A DNA stretch of 64,000 bases from Enterococcus ureilyticus (lineage in GTDB: Bacteria > Bacillota > Bacilli > Lactobacillales > Enterococcaceae). Below the pieces are notes generated by a model. It did no database searches and was not told where the DNA came from. It saw nothing but the letters and a program-made list of their open reading frames with translations. The stretch spans positions 1-64,000 of the forward strand of contig NZ_MIKC01000040.1 of NCBI RefSeq assembly GCF_001730315.1. The letters are read 5' to 3'. Positions 1 through 9,253 of this stretch are shown piece by piece. Positions within the stretch are counted from its first letter, which is position 1. Each line of letters begins with the position of its first letter. The position numbers were made by a program, and so were the translations under genes.

Positions 1-40
1 TTTTTATCCGCCGTCAAATTAGCCGTCAGAATAAAGATTT

Positions 41-99
41 AAATAGTGATATTAAAGCATGAAAATCACTATTTCTTGTTTTATCGAAAAACAAGAAAT
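41..99. promoter_or_regulatory. Two overlapping inverted repeats upstream of regulator A
   Basis: AAATAGTGAT (41-50) pairs with ATCACTATTT (65-74). ATTTCTTGTTTT (71-82) pairs with the A-rich arm at 87-99 around a four-base loop. The right arm of the first hairpin shares bases 71-74 with the left arm of the second, so the two cannot form fully together. They lie upstream of the probable promoter at 123-151. They may belong to the end of an upstream transcript or act as operators; the sequence does not decide. Confidence 0.4.
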
Positions 100-122
100 A
101 TTTACGAGCATAAAATCTCCAT

Positions 123-151
123 TTTAAATAGTATAAAAACTATTTTATAAT
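123..151 (+). promoter_or_regulatory. Possible promoter of regulator A
   Basis: A perfect -10 box TATAAT lies at 146-151. The hexamer 17 bases upstream, TTTAAA at 123-128, is a poor -35 box. The site is about 70 bases before the regulator start. A short inverted repeat (ATAGT/ACTAT) overlaps the spacer. Confidence 0.4.
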
Positions 152-220
152 ACTGCAAATATAATATTGGTTGTGATCAGGAAAAATGAATAAACATAGA
201 ATATGAAGGAGAGAAAGGAC

Positions 221-937
221 ATGTACAATATTGGCGTTGTTTCGTCTAATCCCGAAATAGAGAACACTACATACATAAAGGCGTTGAAAGAGTCAGAATA
301 CAATGTTCACTACTTGAAAAAAAAACACAAATGGGAAAGGCAAACTTGCGAGTTAGATGCACTTATCATTGAAGAAGAGGAATCAGACAATCAAATGAGT
401 CTAATTTGTGAATCTATAATAAAGATTCGTGAACAAACTTCTGCTTTAGTATGGGTTTTATCTCAAAATACAGATAAATCTACAAGAATCGTCTACCTGA
501 AATTGGGAGCAGATGCAATTATCGATACTTCGATTGATTCAGAAGAGCTGGTTTTATTAATTCAAGGTCATTTGAAGCGTTACTCTGAAAAAAAACAAAG
601 AGAACTTAAAGTTTATGAAGAGACTCCGCTTCAAGAATCCGATGTACCTAAGAAGATCGAACTTGTTCACTCTAATTTTAGCGTGTTATTAAACGGCAGC
701 CAAGAAGTAAATTTGACGAAACTTGAATTTCGAACGATTGAACTATTAAGTAATCATGTTGGGCAGGCTCTGACCTATGAGGAGATTTATAAAAATGTTT
801 GGGATGGTGGAGATGAAGACAAACAATACCGAGTGGCGAACATCATTTATCATCTACGTAGGAAAATCGAAAATGAAGATCATGCGAATGGATACATTAA
901 AACAATTCGCTCAAAAGGGTATATGTTGATGAATTGA
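221..937 (+). CDS. OmpR-type winged-helix regulator with degenerate receiver (WxL module A)
   Basis: This 238-aa DNA-binding regulator probably controls module A. Residues about 143-238 form an OmpR/PhoB winged helix (TKLEFRTIELL, YRVANIIYHLRRKIE, KTIRSKGYML). The N-terminal half has receiver-like length and pattern, but the phospho-acceptor position reads LIIEEEES (Glu51 region, no Asp) and the usual Lys after GAD is absent. No histidine kinase is adjacent. The start is set at 221: an ATG at 203 lies inside the ribosome binding site GAAGGAGAGAAAGG, and the paralogue at 23329 begins with the matching MHNIGIL. Phosphorylation-independent control is inferred. Confidence 0.85.
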   Translation: MYNIGVVSSNPEIENTTYIKALKESEYNVHYLKKKHKWERQTCELDALIIEEEESDNQMSLICESIIKIREQTSALVWVLSQNTDKSTRIVYLKLGADAIIDTSIDSEELVLLIQGHLKRYSEKKQRELKVYEETPLQESDVPKKIELVHSNFSVLLNGSQEVNLTKLEFRTIELLSNHVGQALTYEEIYKNVWDGGDEDKQYRVANIIYHLRRKIENEDHANGYIKTIRSKGYMLMN

Positions 938-1047
938 TCGCAGCATAAACCGTAAAAATATTATGAACTTGTTTTCTCTTCTTTCAAAGCTGGTTCATTT
1001 ATCAATTAGACAAATGAGATAAGCGTGGAAAGAATTGAAATAAACGT

Positions 1048-1066
1048 GTCGGAATTTAGGACACAC
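1048..1066 (+). promoter_or_regulatory. 5' UTR hairpin before large WxL adhesin A
   Basis: GTGTC and GACAC pair around a nine-base loop, about 15 bases before the AGGAGGAG ribosome binding site of the next gene. The 938-1091 gap holds no convincing promoter or terminator otherwise. The hairpin is weak and a regulatory role is only a possibility. Confidence 0.25.
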
Positions 1067-1091
1067 TCATTTTTGAGGAAAGGAGGAGAAA

Positions 1092-4000
1092 ATGTTGAAA
1101 GTGAATAAAAAAATTCTGTTAATCAGCCTCATGAGTATCTTGGTTGGGCTTGTTCTATTTGGTTCTATTCGGAGTACTTCTGTAATAAAAGCAAATGACA
1201 CAGACTCTAGTAGTCAAACAAATGAAACGAGCGCTGCAAGTAATCAATTAGCAAATGCGGAAGAGCCTGTTGATTTAAACGCACAAAATGCAAGTGTCAA
1301 AAATCATGTTGTTCCCTTTTCGGCATTACCAACACCTACAAAAGAGGCAAATGTGCCAACATGGGCAGCCTTAATTACAGCTTTAAGTGATACAACGATC
1401 GATCGCATAAATATTACTGCAGATTTTACCTCTGGAGCAGCATTGCCTGCAGTCAACAGAGAACTAGTCATTAATGGCAATAATCATGTGATTGGTTTTG
1501 GTGCCCGCTATTTTAATATCGGAGCGACTGGAAAAATAACAATTTCAGATCTTGAATATACTGGGACAAACTATTTAGCTTCTGGAAGCGGGACGCTTGT
1601 TCTAACAAATAAAATCAGCTCATCAGCAGGAAATGCCTCTGTGCTTGCTAATATGAATGGAGCAACCGTGATTTTTGACAATGTTGATCTATACTTTGAT
1701 TCAACTTCTAGCACTGGTGCTGTAGCGGCCAAGAATTTTTCCATTACAAATCAATCGAAAGTTGACAGTAATTCTGAACGTTTCTATCAAATCACCGCGG
1801 CGTCTAATGCAGGAGCGACTTTTACCGTAGATAAACAATCCAAAGTATTGCTTTCTAGTATGAAAGGAACTGGTACTGGAAACCATGGTCAACCGATCCA
1901 ATCAACTAGACAATTAGATATGACGGTTGAAGGTGCAGGGACTGAATTGAAAATCAGAGGAAATGGAAAACAAAATGTTGATTACACTGGTTTGATCAAT
2001 ATTGATGCAAATGCTTCAAACGTTAATGTAATCAATGAGGCACTTCTAGATATTTATACAGAAAATACCTCTGGCATAAATATGCAAAGCTTAGGTGGAA
2101 CCTTTAATGTTAAGAACAAATCATTACTAAATATACATCAAACTGGAGACAACAATTATGCTCGAGCTGCAATGATTCGTTTTAGAGCTGTAGGTAACAC
2201 ACAATTTAACATTGAAGGACAGTCAGAAATCAAAATGACGAAAGACAGCGGTTCTGCTCCAGGGATTCGTATGTATGGAGGCGGAAATTCTATCAATGTA
2301 TCTGGAGGATCTGATTTTACTCTAGTAAATAAAGGCTCTGGTACGCCAATTGATCCTGGTGGAAACGCTGGAAATCAAGGTGTTTTGTATACGAATAGTG
2401 GTGCAAACCCAGATTCATTTGTAGTAAAAGATGAAGATTCATCTGTTGATATTCAAGCAGCAAATGGTGCTGCAATCGATGCTAAAGGGCTCGATATGAC
2501 AATGACAGCAGATTCAGGAACGTATTTTGTTGCTCGTGGACAAACAAGCACTGCTACTTCTGGTATTTTTAATGCCGGTGTTTTAACTGCGAATTTTGAG
2601 TCATTGAAATATTTTGACTTTGTGAATACAAGACCAGGTGGAGGTTTAGTTTTTGACACAAGCGCAGGCTCGACTTTTAAAAGCTTGAATTCTGATCTTT
2701 CTGTTTGGGTAGCTGGTGTAAATGATGCGACTGGAAATCCAATGCGTTCATTTGTACTTGCTAATGTTGCATTAGCTGGAGCTAACTTTGGAACAATTGG
2801 TACTGGAACAGATTCAGAAGTGATTGCAGGATTTAATCAAGACGGCGGGATGCCGAAATATACTCGTTTGAATGGGAATAATCAAAATGCAATTGTGGAT
2901 GAATTGCGCGTACCGACAGATGCAGATAAATATATTTGGGGACATGTGGGTATTCCAGAAGGAAAACATGATAATAACCGTAATGCATTTACTGGAGAGG
3001 TCTCCGTAATTGTCGGTGTGTATGATGTGAATGATACATTGTTGTACAAAACTACAGGAACAATCGTGGAAGATGTTGTTGGATCAAGTAAAGCTTCTGT
3101 TTATGGCGATGATGCTCGCGGCGGTTTATTTAAATTAGACACACAGCCTAAAGGCAATTTACTAGAAAAAGGACAAAAGTTAAAAGTTCTTGAAGCATGG
3201 CGAGGAGATAAAACATCGGGAAAGGCACACATCAGTGAAGCAAATGATTTGATTGCACCTGAACGAACTGTTTTAGATGTAACGCCACCGCTACCGACAA
3301 AATTAACAGATACCAAACTGGATAATGCAACAAAAGTTCTTTCAGGAACAGGAGCAGAAGCTGGTGCTTCCGTTCGAGTTTACTATGATTCTGGTGATAA
3401 GGAAACAGGCACATTACTTGGAAGTACAACCGTCGGTGCCGATGGGGCTTGGTCATTCAATTTGCCAAAATATGTAGAAAAAACAAAAGAATTAAGTGTT
3501 TATTTGGAAGATCATGCAGGACAACATACAGCTGCACAATTGATTCCAAGTGATCCAACAGATCCAAATAGCGAAAAAGTTTATGATCAAATAGGACTGA
3601 TCAAGCCGCCAGTGACAAATGTTGCTGCTGGAAATATCAATCCATATAATGATTTAGCATATCACGATGCAATCTTTAAGGGTGTTGCAAAATATGTTGT
3701 TGCAGATGTGATCCCCACAGCAACATTGAAAAAAGAAGCCGCTACATACCGAAATGGTGTGAAAGTGGATAATACTCAAGTTGGTGATACTGTCTTATAT
3801 ACACTGACAGCAATGAACTCAAAAGAAGCAACGTATACAACAAATTGGAAAAATATTATCATTTCAGATGTTTTACCTGCTGAATTAGTTTTTGATGCAA
3901 CGAAAGCGGAAGTGACGATTGCTGGTGTTTTAGCTCAACCTTCTCAATATTCTTATGAAAATGGCGTGCTATCCTTCAATGCTGGTGATTTGAAAACACA

Positions 4001-4634
4001 AGAATCAGTAAAGGTTACCTTTAAAGTAACGGTAGGCGACTCAGCTGTCGATAAAGAAATATTCAATGAAGGAACGGTAACAGGTGATTCACCAAGAGAA
4101 GCACCTTTTGTTGCAGGGCCGAATGAGCCAAATGCAACGTTCGAACAAATAACAGCTAAATCCGAAAAAGTTGGATTAGCAGGCGGCAAAGTATTTGGTG
4201 TCTTATCACTATCTTCTGCGCCAACCACTATTGATTTTGGATTGAAAAAAACTGGTAGTTATGGTCAATTTTCAGCTGAGAAACCAGTCTATGATCAGGC
4301 CCTTGTCGTTAGTGATAGTCGAGCAAGCATAACGGACTGGGAACTGACTGCCAAAGTGACCAAAGTGATGGAATCGGCAGATGATCCTTCTTATAAACTA
4401 CCCGAAGCAATTGTCTATAAAAAAGGTTCGACAGAATCTGTTTTACGATTAGATGAGCCAAATGTTATAGCAGATTCAGCAGATTTATCAGCTGGACGAG
4501 GTAGTTATGACGTAAGCGAAGAAGAATGGCAGAAAAAAGGGAATGGCTTTAAGATGGAACTTGCCCCAACCCAATACAGAAAACTTGGTGAATACACGGC
4601 AACAATTGAATTTACTTTAAGTGCTGTACGATAA
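1092..4634 (+). CDS. Large WxL-domain surface adhesin with beta-helix head (module A)
   Basis: This 1180-aa secreted cell-wall protein has an N-terminal signal peptide (about 1-35). A long Asn/Gly-rich region of short repeats (about 85-560) resembles pectate-lyase-like adhesive beta-helices. It is followed by a linker, a bacterial Ig-like domain (about 735-835; GTGAEAGASVRVYY), a DUF11-like domain (about 860-1010; QVGDTVLYTLTA) and a C-terminal WxL domain (about 1030-1180). The first WxL motif is DWEL. The second, normally TWxL near the end, reads FTL, as in the large proteins at 24639 and 44101. WxL domains bind peptidoglycan non-covalently. An adhesin role is inferred from architecture. A clear AGGAGGAG precedes the ATG. 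Confidence 0.85.
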   Translation: MLKVNKKILLISLMSILVGLVLFGSIRSTSVIKANDTDSSSQTNETSAASNQLANAEEPVDLNAQNASVKNHVVPFSALPTPTKEANVPTWAALITALSDTTIDRINITADFTSGAALPAVNRELVINGNNHVIGFGARYFNIGATGKITISDLEYTGTNYLASGSGTLVLTNKISSSAGNASVLANMNGATVIFDNVDLYFDSTSSTGAVAAKNFSITNQSKVDSNSERFYQITAASNAGATFTVDKQSKVLLSSMKGTGTGNHGQPIQSTRQLDMTVEGAGTELKIRGNGKQNVDYTGLINIDANASNVNVINEALLDIYTENTSGINMQSLGGTFNVKNKSLLNIHQTGDNNYARAAMIRFRAVGNTQFNIEGQSEIKMTKDSGSAPGIRMYGGGNSINVSGGSDFTLVNKGSGTPIDPGGNAGNQGVLYTNSGANPDSFVVKDEDSSVDIQAANGAAIDAKGLDMTMTADSGTYFVARGQTSTATSGIFNAGVLTANFESLKYFDFVNTRPGGGLVFDTSAGSTFKSLNSDLSVWVAGVNDATGNPMRSFVLANVALAGANFGTIGTGTDSEVIAGFNQDGGMPKYTRLNGNNQNAIVDELRVPTDADKYIWGHVGIPEGKHDNNRNAFTGEVSVIVGVYDVNDTLLYKTTGTIVEDVVGSSKASVYGDDARGGLFKLDTQPKGNLLEKGQKLKVLEAWRGDKTSGKAHISEANDLIAPERTVLDVTPPLPTKLTDTKLDNATKVLSGTGAEAGASVRVYYDSGDKETGTLLGSTTVGADGAWSFNLPKYVEKTKELSVYLEDHAGQHTAAQLIPSDPTDPNSEKVYDQIGLIKPPVTNVAAGNINPYNDLAYHDAIFKGVAKYVVADVIPTATLKKEAATYRNGVKVDNTQVGDTVLYTLTAMNSKEATYTTNWKNIIISDVLPAELVFDATKAEVTIAGVLAQPSQYSYENGVLSFNAGDLKTQESVKVTFKVTVGDSAVDKEIFNEGTVTGDSPREAPFVAGPNEPNATFEQITAKSEKVGLAGGKVFGVLSLSSAPTTIDFGLKKTGSYGQFSAEKPVYDQALVVSDSRASITDWELTAKVTKVMESADDPSYKLPEAIVYKKGSTESVLRLDEPNVIADSADLSAGRGSYDVSEEEWQKKGNGFKMELAPTQYRKLGEYTATIEFTLSAVR

Positions 4635-4649
4635 CAATGGAGGGATAGA

Positions 4650-5000
4650 ATGAAAACAAAAAGAGTAACTTATTTGCTTGTATCTTCCATTGTTTGGTTT
4701 GGACTATTGCTAACCCCATTTCAAGCAGTTATAGCCCAAGAAGGAGCAGCAGGCGGTGGAGCCGTTCAGACGAATGGTGAAATTGGATTTTATGAAGGTG
4801 AGTCCACTACGGAGCCGCCAACATCAAGTTCAACGACAAACGTTAGTGAGTCAACTATTGCAACAACTAAGCCGAAAGGTCGTTTTCCTTCAACGGGAGA
4901 ACTTGTAAAAAAAAGTCTGTCTATCAGCGGTGTCGCACTTGTAGTGATTGTTTGTTTACTACTGTTGTTTAAACGCAAAAAGAAGGAGGGGGAAGAATGA
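4650..5000 (+). CDS. Short LPxTG-type sortase-anchored protein with FPSTG motif (module A)
   Basis: This 116-aa protein has a signal peptide ending near VIAQE, a short Thr/Ser/Pro-rich spacer, the sorting motif FPSTGE in place of LPxTG, a hydrophobic segment and a KRKKKEGEE tail. Small LPxTG proteins of this kind are usual members of WxL clusters and probably give the complex a covalent wall anchor. The paralogue at 27902 has canonical LPSTGE in the same place. A GGAGGG site precedes the start. Its stop overlaps the next start (ATGA), so the two are probably translationally coupled. Whether sortase A accepts the Leu-to-Phe change is not known from sequence. Confidence 0.85.
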   Translation: MKTKRVTYLLVSSIVWFGLLLTPFQAVIAQEGAAGGGAVQTNGEIGFYEGESTTEPPTSSSTTNVSESTIATTKPKGRFPSTGELVKKSLSISGVALVVIVCLLLLFKRKKKEGEE

Positions 5001-5797
5001 AACGTACGATCATAGCCTCTATGCTACTAGTTCTACTAGGTACAATGGCCATTCTTCCTAGTCCTAAACAAACTTACGCTCAAAGCAAAAGCAACGGTCA
5101 TATTACTTTTACAGGTGATTACGATGAGGTAGGGATTCGTGATCCTGAAAAACCAGATCAACTTGTTGATCCTGGAGCTAGCCCCAGCACTTCTGGCAAC
5201 CTTAGGATTGACTTTGTCCCGCAATTAAACTTTACAAGTGCCAACAAAATATCAGACAAAGACACTGTTTATCCAGTGAATGCACAACTGTTTCATGGTG
5301 ATACAGCTGCTCGTGGAAACTTTGTACAAATTTCTGATTATCGTGGAGCTGCTTTAGGCTGGACCTTACAGTTGAGACAGGAAAACCAATTTCAAAATAC
5401 TCAGACAGCGAATAGCCAATTAGATGGTGCCTATTTATCGCTAGACAAATCTTGGGTCAATTCTACAATGGAACAAACAATGGCACCAAACGTATCTAAA
5501 GAAGTTATACGTTTGGATAACATTGGTGCAACATATAATCTAGCAGAAGCCAAATCTGGGACGGGGGCTGGAACTTGGTCAATTTCTTTCGGAGCATCAA
5601 GTGACAATCCAGCAGGAATGTCAACTACATTATCCAAAAAGAAGGATCAAACTGATAAACCCATGCTAGATGCAGCGTATGAGAACAAACAAATGCATGA
5701 AAATAGTGCACTCACATTATCTGTACCGGGAGCAACAAAAAAAGATCCGGTCACTTACTCAACGGTGTTAACTTGGATATTAGCCGAGTTGCCATAA
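4997..5797 (+). CDS. WxL-domain surface protein (module A)
   Basis: This 266-aa protein is mostly a WxL domain. It has a signal peptide (about 1-28, ending TYAQS), the first WxL motif in GWTLQLRQ, and the canonical C-terminal motif in TVLTWILAELP. WxL domains attach to peptidoglycan and interact with DUF916 proteins, one of which is encoded downstream. It overlaps the LPxTG gene by four bases. The closest match in the window is the protein at 28254, which shares the DPEKPD-type acidic N-terminus, the ARGNF segment and both WxL motifs. Confidence 0.92.
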   Translation: MKRTIIASMLLVLLGTMAILPSPKQTYAQSKSNGHITFTGDYDEVGIRDPEKPDQLVDPGASPSTSGNLRIDFVPQLNFTSANKISDKDTVYPVNAQLFHGDTAARGNFVQISDYRGAALGWTLQLRQENQFQNTQTANSQLDGAYLSLDKSWVNSTMEQTMAPNVSKEVIRLDNIGATYNLAEAKSGTGAGTWSISFGASSDNPAGMSTTLSKKKDQTDKPMLDAAYENKQMHENSALTLSVPGATKKDPVTYSTVLTWILAELP

Positions 5798-5827
5798 ATA
5801 TTACACAAAACTTAGGAGGAAATACAA

Positions 5828-6592
5828 ATGAAATTAACACACAAATTATGCGGCGCTGCTTTAGTAGCGGCAGCAGGAGTAGCTTTAGCTTTACCGAATA
5901 CAACAAAAGCGGTAGACAACACAAAAACAGGTACAGGTCATATCGAATTTACATTTGATACTGGTACATCAGGTGTTATCCCAACAGATCCAGGGGTTAC
6001 GGATGGAACAACAATCACTAACTTACCAAGCGTAACAAACCCAGGTGTATTTGGGATCATCGCTGTAACACCACTTGAGTTTGAATCTCACGATGTTTTA
6101 ACTGCAACAAACAAACGTGACTATAATGCCTCAATGTTCCACGCTAACACTGTAGATCCAGCGGAAGGAACAGAAACATTCGACGTACAAAACTTTGTTA
6201 AATATCAAGATTTGCGTACACAAGAAGCACATCCTTATAAATTATCAGCAACATTATCACAAAACTTCAAAACAGCTGGTGAAAAGGGTGTAGAACTTAA
6301 AGGTGCTAACATTACGTATAAAAACGTAGCAATTACTCAAACAGGTGCACCTGAATTAAATCCAAATGGCGTGAACACTGCTGGTGGAAATATTGATTCT
6401 GCTTCATCTAACACAGTTGATTTCATTAAAAACACTGGTGTTGATGGTGTTGGTTATGGCCAATTTGAATTGAACTTTGGTGACAAAACGACTGGAGCGG
6501 AATCAGTAACATTAAACATTCCAAAAACTTCTGCAGTCGGTGCTGGTGACTACAATGCTGTTGTTACTTGGACTTTATCAGAAACAATCTAA
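5828..6592 (+). CDS. WxL-family surface protein lacking the first Trp motif (module A)
   Basis: This 254-aa secreted protein has a clear signal peptide (residues 1-28) and the C-terminal WxL motif (VVTWTLSETI). At the position of the first WxL motif it reads HPYKLSATL, with Tyr for Trp. The paralogue at 29096 also lacks this Trp. A strong AGGAGGAAA ribosome binding site and a following terminator suggest high expression. The start region is almost identical in DNA to that of the paralogue, which points to recent duplication or conversion. It is probably the main structural WxL subunit of the module; that role is inferred. Confidence 0.88.
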   Translation: MKLTHKLCGAALVAAAGVALALPNTTKAVDNTKTGTGHIEFTFDTGTSGVIPTDPGVTDGTTITNLPSVTNPGVFGIIAVTPLEFESHDVLTATNKRDYNASMFHANTVDPAEGTETFDVQNFVKYQDLRTQEAHPYKLSATLSQNFKTAGEKGVELKGANITYKNVAITQTGAPELNPNGVNTAGGNIDSASSNTVDFIKNTGVDGVGYGQFELNFGDKTTGAESVTLNIPKTSAVGAGDYNAVVTWTLSETI

Positions 6593-6611
6593 AACATAAA
6601 TAAGAATCAAT

Positions 6612-6654
6612 CAGGAGGGTTCGCCGGTTCACCGAGCCGGGAACCTTCTTTTAT
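6612..6654 (+). terminator. Internal intrinsic terminator after WxL gene, module A
   Basis: GGGTTC-GCCGGTTC pairs with GAGCCGG-GAACC across the loop ACC, with one bulge and a G-U pair, followed by TTCTTTT. It lies inside the gene series, between the WxL structural gene and the DUF916 gene. A terminator occupies the same place in module B (29916-29952). Partial read-through would lower expression of the downstream genes. Confidence 0.8.
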
Positions 6655-6680
6655 AATTAGAAAGAAGGGACAACAATAGG

Positions 6681-7784
6681 ATGAAAAAAAGAATCGCACT
6701 CATTTTCACTATTATTTTATACATAGCAGGCATTAGTTATTTTACAGCAACACCAACATATGCAGAGGAAACCTCTGAAAAGCAAGGAGCAGGAGGAAGT
6801 CCGTTAGGCTTTACCTATAAAGTTGTTCAACCGGAAAATCAGATCAATAAAGAAGTCGGTTATTTTGATTTGAAGATGAACCCAGGACAAAAGCAAACAG
6901 TCCAAATCCAGCTTTCAAATGAATCAGAAGAACCTGTAGAGGTAGTTATTACATTAAATGGAGCAAAAACCAACGGAAATGGCGTCATCGAATATGGTCC
7001 AAGTAAAATCGATAATGATAAATCGCTAAAATATGACTTTATTGACATTGTTAAAGCGCCTGAAACTGTAACCATACCAGGGAAAAGTACTATACCTGTA
7101 GAATTTGCGATAACGATGCCAGAAGCAAGTTTTGACGGTGTTATTTCTGGCGGTATCCAGTTGAAAAAAAAGGTGGACGAGAAAGCTAGAAAAGAACAAA
7201 AAGGTGTAATCAATGAATATGCATTTATGGTCGGAATGGTATTGGCTGAAACAGATAAAGTAGTAGAGCCTAATTTAGAACTAAATGATGTGTATGCTGG
7301 AATGAATAATTATCGTAACAGTATTTTCATTAATTTTTCAAATGTAGAAGCAGCTTACCTCGAAGAGTTGACTCTAGAAGCACAAATCATGAAAAAAGAT
7401 GCAGATACTGTATTGTATGATACGAAAAAAGCGAATATGCGTGTCGCGCCTAATAGCCTAGTTGATTTTCCAATTTCAATGAATGGGGAAAAAATGGTTG
7501 CGGGTGACTATCGAGCGAAAATAGTAGCTACGGCAGGTGAGCGTAAATGGAACTGGGAACAAGCATTTACGATCACAGATGAAGAGGCAGATAAATACAA
7601 TAAGCAGGATGTAGAACTAGTCCAAGAAGAAGGAATCAATTGGATGCTGGTAGCAATCGCTGTGGGAAGTGCATTTGTTCTTATTTTAGTGATCTTTTTA
7701 ATTGTGCGTATGGTACGTAAAAAGCAAGAAGCAAAGAAAAGAGCGGAACGTAAAAAGAAAAAAAATAAGGCTCAAAGAAATTAA
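6681..7784 (+). CDS. DUF916 WxL-interacting membrane protein (module A)
   Basis: This 367-aa protein has an N-terminal signal peptide (about 1-28), a DUF916/WxLIP peptidoglycan-binding domain (about 40-165; YFDLKMNPGQKQTVQIQL, NGAKTNGNGVIEYG), a second extracellular domain (about 175-305), a C-terminal membrane segment (about 321-343) and a long Lys/Arg-rich cytoplasmic tail. DUF916 proteins are encoded beside WxL proteins, bind them and tether them at the membrane-wall interface. The ribosome binding site (AGAAGGGA) is 12 bases from the ATG. The neighbours and the paralogue at 29972 support the call. Confidence 0.92.
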   Translation: MKKRIALIFTIILYIAGISYFTATPTYAEETSEKQGAGGSPLGFTYKVVQPENQINKEVGYFDLKMNPGQKQTVQIQLSNESEEPVEVVITLNGAKTNGNGVIEYGPSKIDNDKSLKYDFIDIVKAPETVTIPGKSTIPVEFAITMPEASFDGVISGGIQLKKKVDEKARKEQKGVINEYAFMVGMVLAETDKVVEPNLELNDVYAGMNNYRNSIFINFSNVEAAYLEELTLEAQIMKKDADTVLYDTKKANMRVAPNSLVDFPISMNGEKMVAGDYRAKIVATAGERKWNWEQAFTITDEEADKYNKQDVELVQEEGINWMLVAIAVGSAFVLILVIFLIVRMVRKKQEAKKRAERKKKKNKAQRN

Positions 7785-7808
7785 CAGAGCAGAAAGGAAA
7801 AAAGAAGT

Positions 7809-8477
7809 ATGAGTATATTAGACTGGTCATTTGTTGTTCTGCTTTCCAGCGCGCTTCTTTTGTTCCTGTTCGCATTTATTTTTGTGTTCAATTTTTTTCG
7901 AACGAGCCGGAAGTACAAAAAAATGAAAATGAAGCGTCCTCCAAAAAACAAAAAAAAGCGGCGAGTATTTTTACGACAACGGAAACAATTAGCTAAAAAA
8001 CAGAAAAATCAGCGTACATGGAGCGTAATTCTGTTTCTTTTAGCAGGAGTGAGCTTAGGTGGCGGATTTTATTCGCGGAATTATCAACAAAATCATTTAC
8101 AAGGAGAAGATTCCGAAGCATTGGTGCAAAGCTATTATTTACTAGAGGATGCGAAAATTCAAATAAGCAATATACAAGCAGGTGAAAATCCGCAAAAATC
8201 TATCAAAAATATTCAAGAAATCACGTCTCGTCTGGCAAGCTATGGCGCACGTAAATCTTCCCCTAATTTGAAAGAAGATGGGCAAACGCTATTGAATAGG
8301 CACTACACGCTTTTAAGAGAAGTAGGCGTCAATTTAAATAGTCAAACCGTAGAAAGTTTGCAAAAAGAAGAAACGGCTGCTTCTTATTTAAAAGATCTTG
8401 AGAAGGCGCATGACAGTCAAAATAAAGTTTTTAAACGTTTTGGTGTCAATGAAGGAGCGCTAAAAAAGAAAAAATAA
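7809..8477 (+). CDS. Unknown two-TM basic membrane protein of WxL module (A)
   Basis: This 222-aa protein matches no family I can name. It has a hydrophobic segment at about 5-30, a strongly basic stretch (about 35-70), a second hydrophobic segment (about 73-88), and a polar, helical, probably coiled C-terminal region (about 95-222) ending in KKKK. The paralogue at 31085 keeps the length, the SILDW start and the second TM with YSRxYQQ. It sits between the DUF916 gene and the signal peptidases in both modules, so it is probably an assembly or scaffolding part of the complex (inference). Confidence 0.75.
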   Translation: MSILDWSFVVLLSSALLLFLFAFIFVFNFFRTSRKYKKMKMKRPPKNKKKRRVFLRQRKQLAKKQKNQRTWSVILFLLAGVSLGGGFYSRNYQQNHLQGEDSEALVQSYYLLEDAKIQISNIQAGENPQKSIKNIQEITSRLASYGARKSSPNLKEDGQTLLNRHYTLLREVGVNLNSQTVESLQKEETAASYLKDLEKAHDSQNKVFKRFGVNEGALKKKK

Positions 8478-8501
8478 GGATGACGATCAGAGGTGCTGAA
8501 C

Positions 8502-9233
8502 GTGGGTGCAAAGAAACAAGGATTGTCTAATGAGAACAAGCGAAAAGTTGCTCTAAACAAGAAAAAAAAACCTCGAAAAGCCAACACAGAACAGACCCGA
8601 AATCAGAAAAAACAACAAATCGCGAGAAAAAATGATCGATCGAAGAAAAAGCCGAGGGGTCAAAAAAGTAAGCGAAGAAAACAGCAACGAAGAAAACCTA
8701 AGCAAAAGTTTTTTTTGAAAGAATTTTCTATAACGCTACTGATTTCTGTGTTGTTGATTAGTCTCGTACTTTGGTTCACCGTTCAATTACCAAAGGTTGA
8801 GGGCTATTCAATGACCCCGACGATCAATGATCAAGATCGATTGTTTGTTTCAAAGAAAAGTGACATTCGTCGATTTAGTCTAGTTTCATTTAAAAGCCCT
8901 AAAGAAGAGGACGGAATGATTCGGCGAGTAATCGGTCTCCCTAGTGAGAAACTATATTATCAACAAGGTAGCTTGTTTATTAATGGCGAAGAAATTCCAG
9001 AACGATTTTTGTCTACGACATTATCAGAATTTTCAGAAGAGCCCCAAACAGCTGATTTCACCTTAAAAGAAGTTTTAAAAGTGGATCGGGTACCAGAAGA
9101 TAGTTACTTTGTGTTAGGTGATAATCGTTTATACGCAACAGATAGTCGCTATTTCGGGTTTGTTAAGAAAAAAAATATCACTGGAGTAGTCAAAGCAAGG
9201 ATTTTCCCGATCCATGCGATGCGTCAGTTTTGA
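8502..9233 (+). CDS. Type I signal peptidase-like protein, catalytic Lys replaced by Arg (module A)
   Basis: This 243-aa protein has a very basic cytoplasmic N-terminus (about 1-72), one TM (about 75-95) and an S26 peptidase domain. Box B keeps the catalytic Ser (GYSMTP, Ser103). The box D Lys that normally precedes Arg-x-x-Gly is Arg141 (MIRRVIGLPSE), and the usual GD after Pro is SE. Box E (VLGDNR, DSR) is intact. It may be inactive, or an altered enzyme or specificity factor paired with the canonical signal peptidase downstream. The start is GTG 8502: AGAGGTG is well spaced, and the paralogue at 31772 has its ATG at the matching place. Confidence 0.85.
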   Translation: MGAKKQGLSNENKRKVALNKKKKPRKANTEQTRNQKKQQIARKNDRSKKKPRGQKSKRRKQQRRKPKQKFFLKEFSITLLISVLLISLVLWFTVQLPKVEGYSMTPTINDQDRLFVSKKSDIRRFSLVSFKSPKEEDGMIRRVIGLPSEKLYYQQGSLFINGEEIPERFLSTTLSEFSEEPQTADFTLKEVLKVDRVPEDSYFVLGDNRLYATDSRYFGFVKKKNITGVVKARIFPIHAMRQF

Positions 9234-9253
9234 TAAGAGTTGAGGAAACAGAA

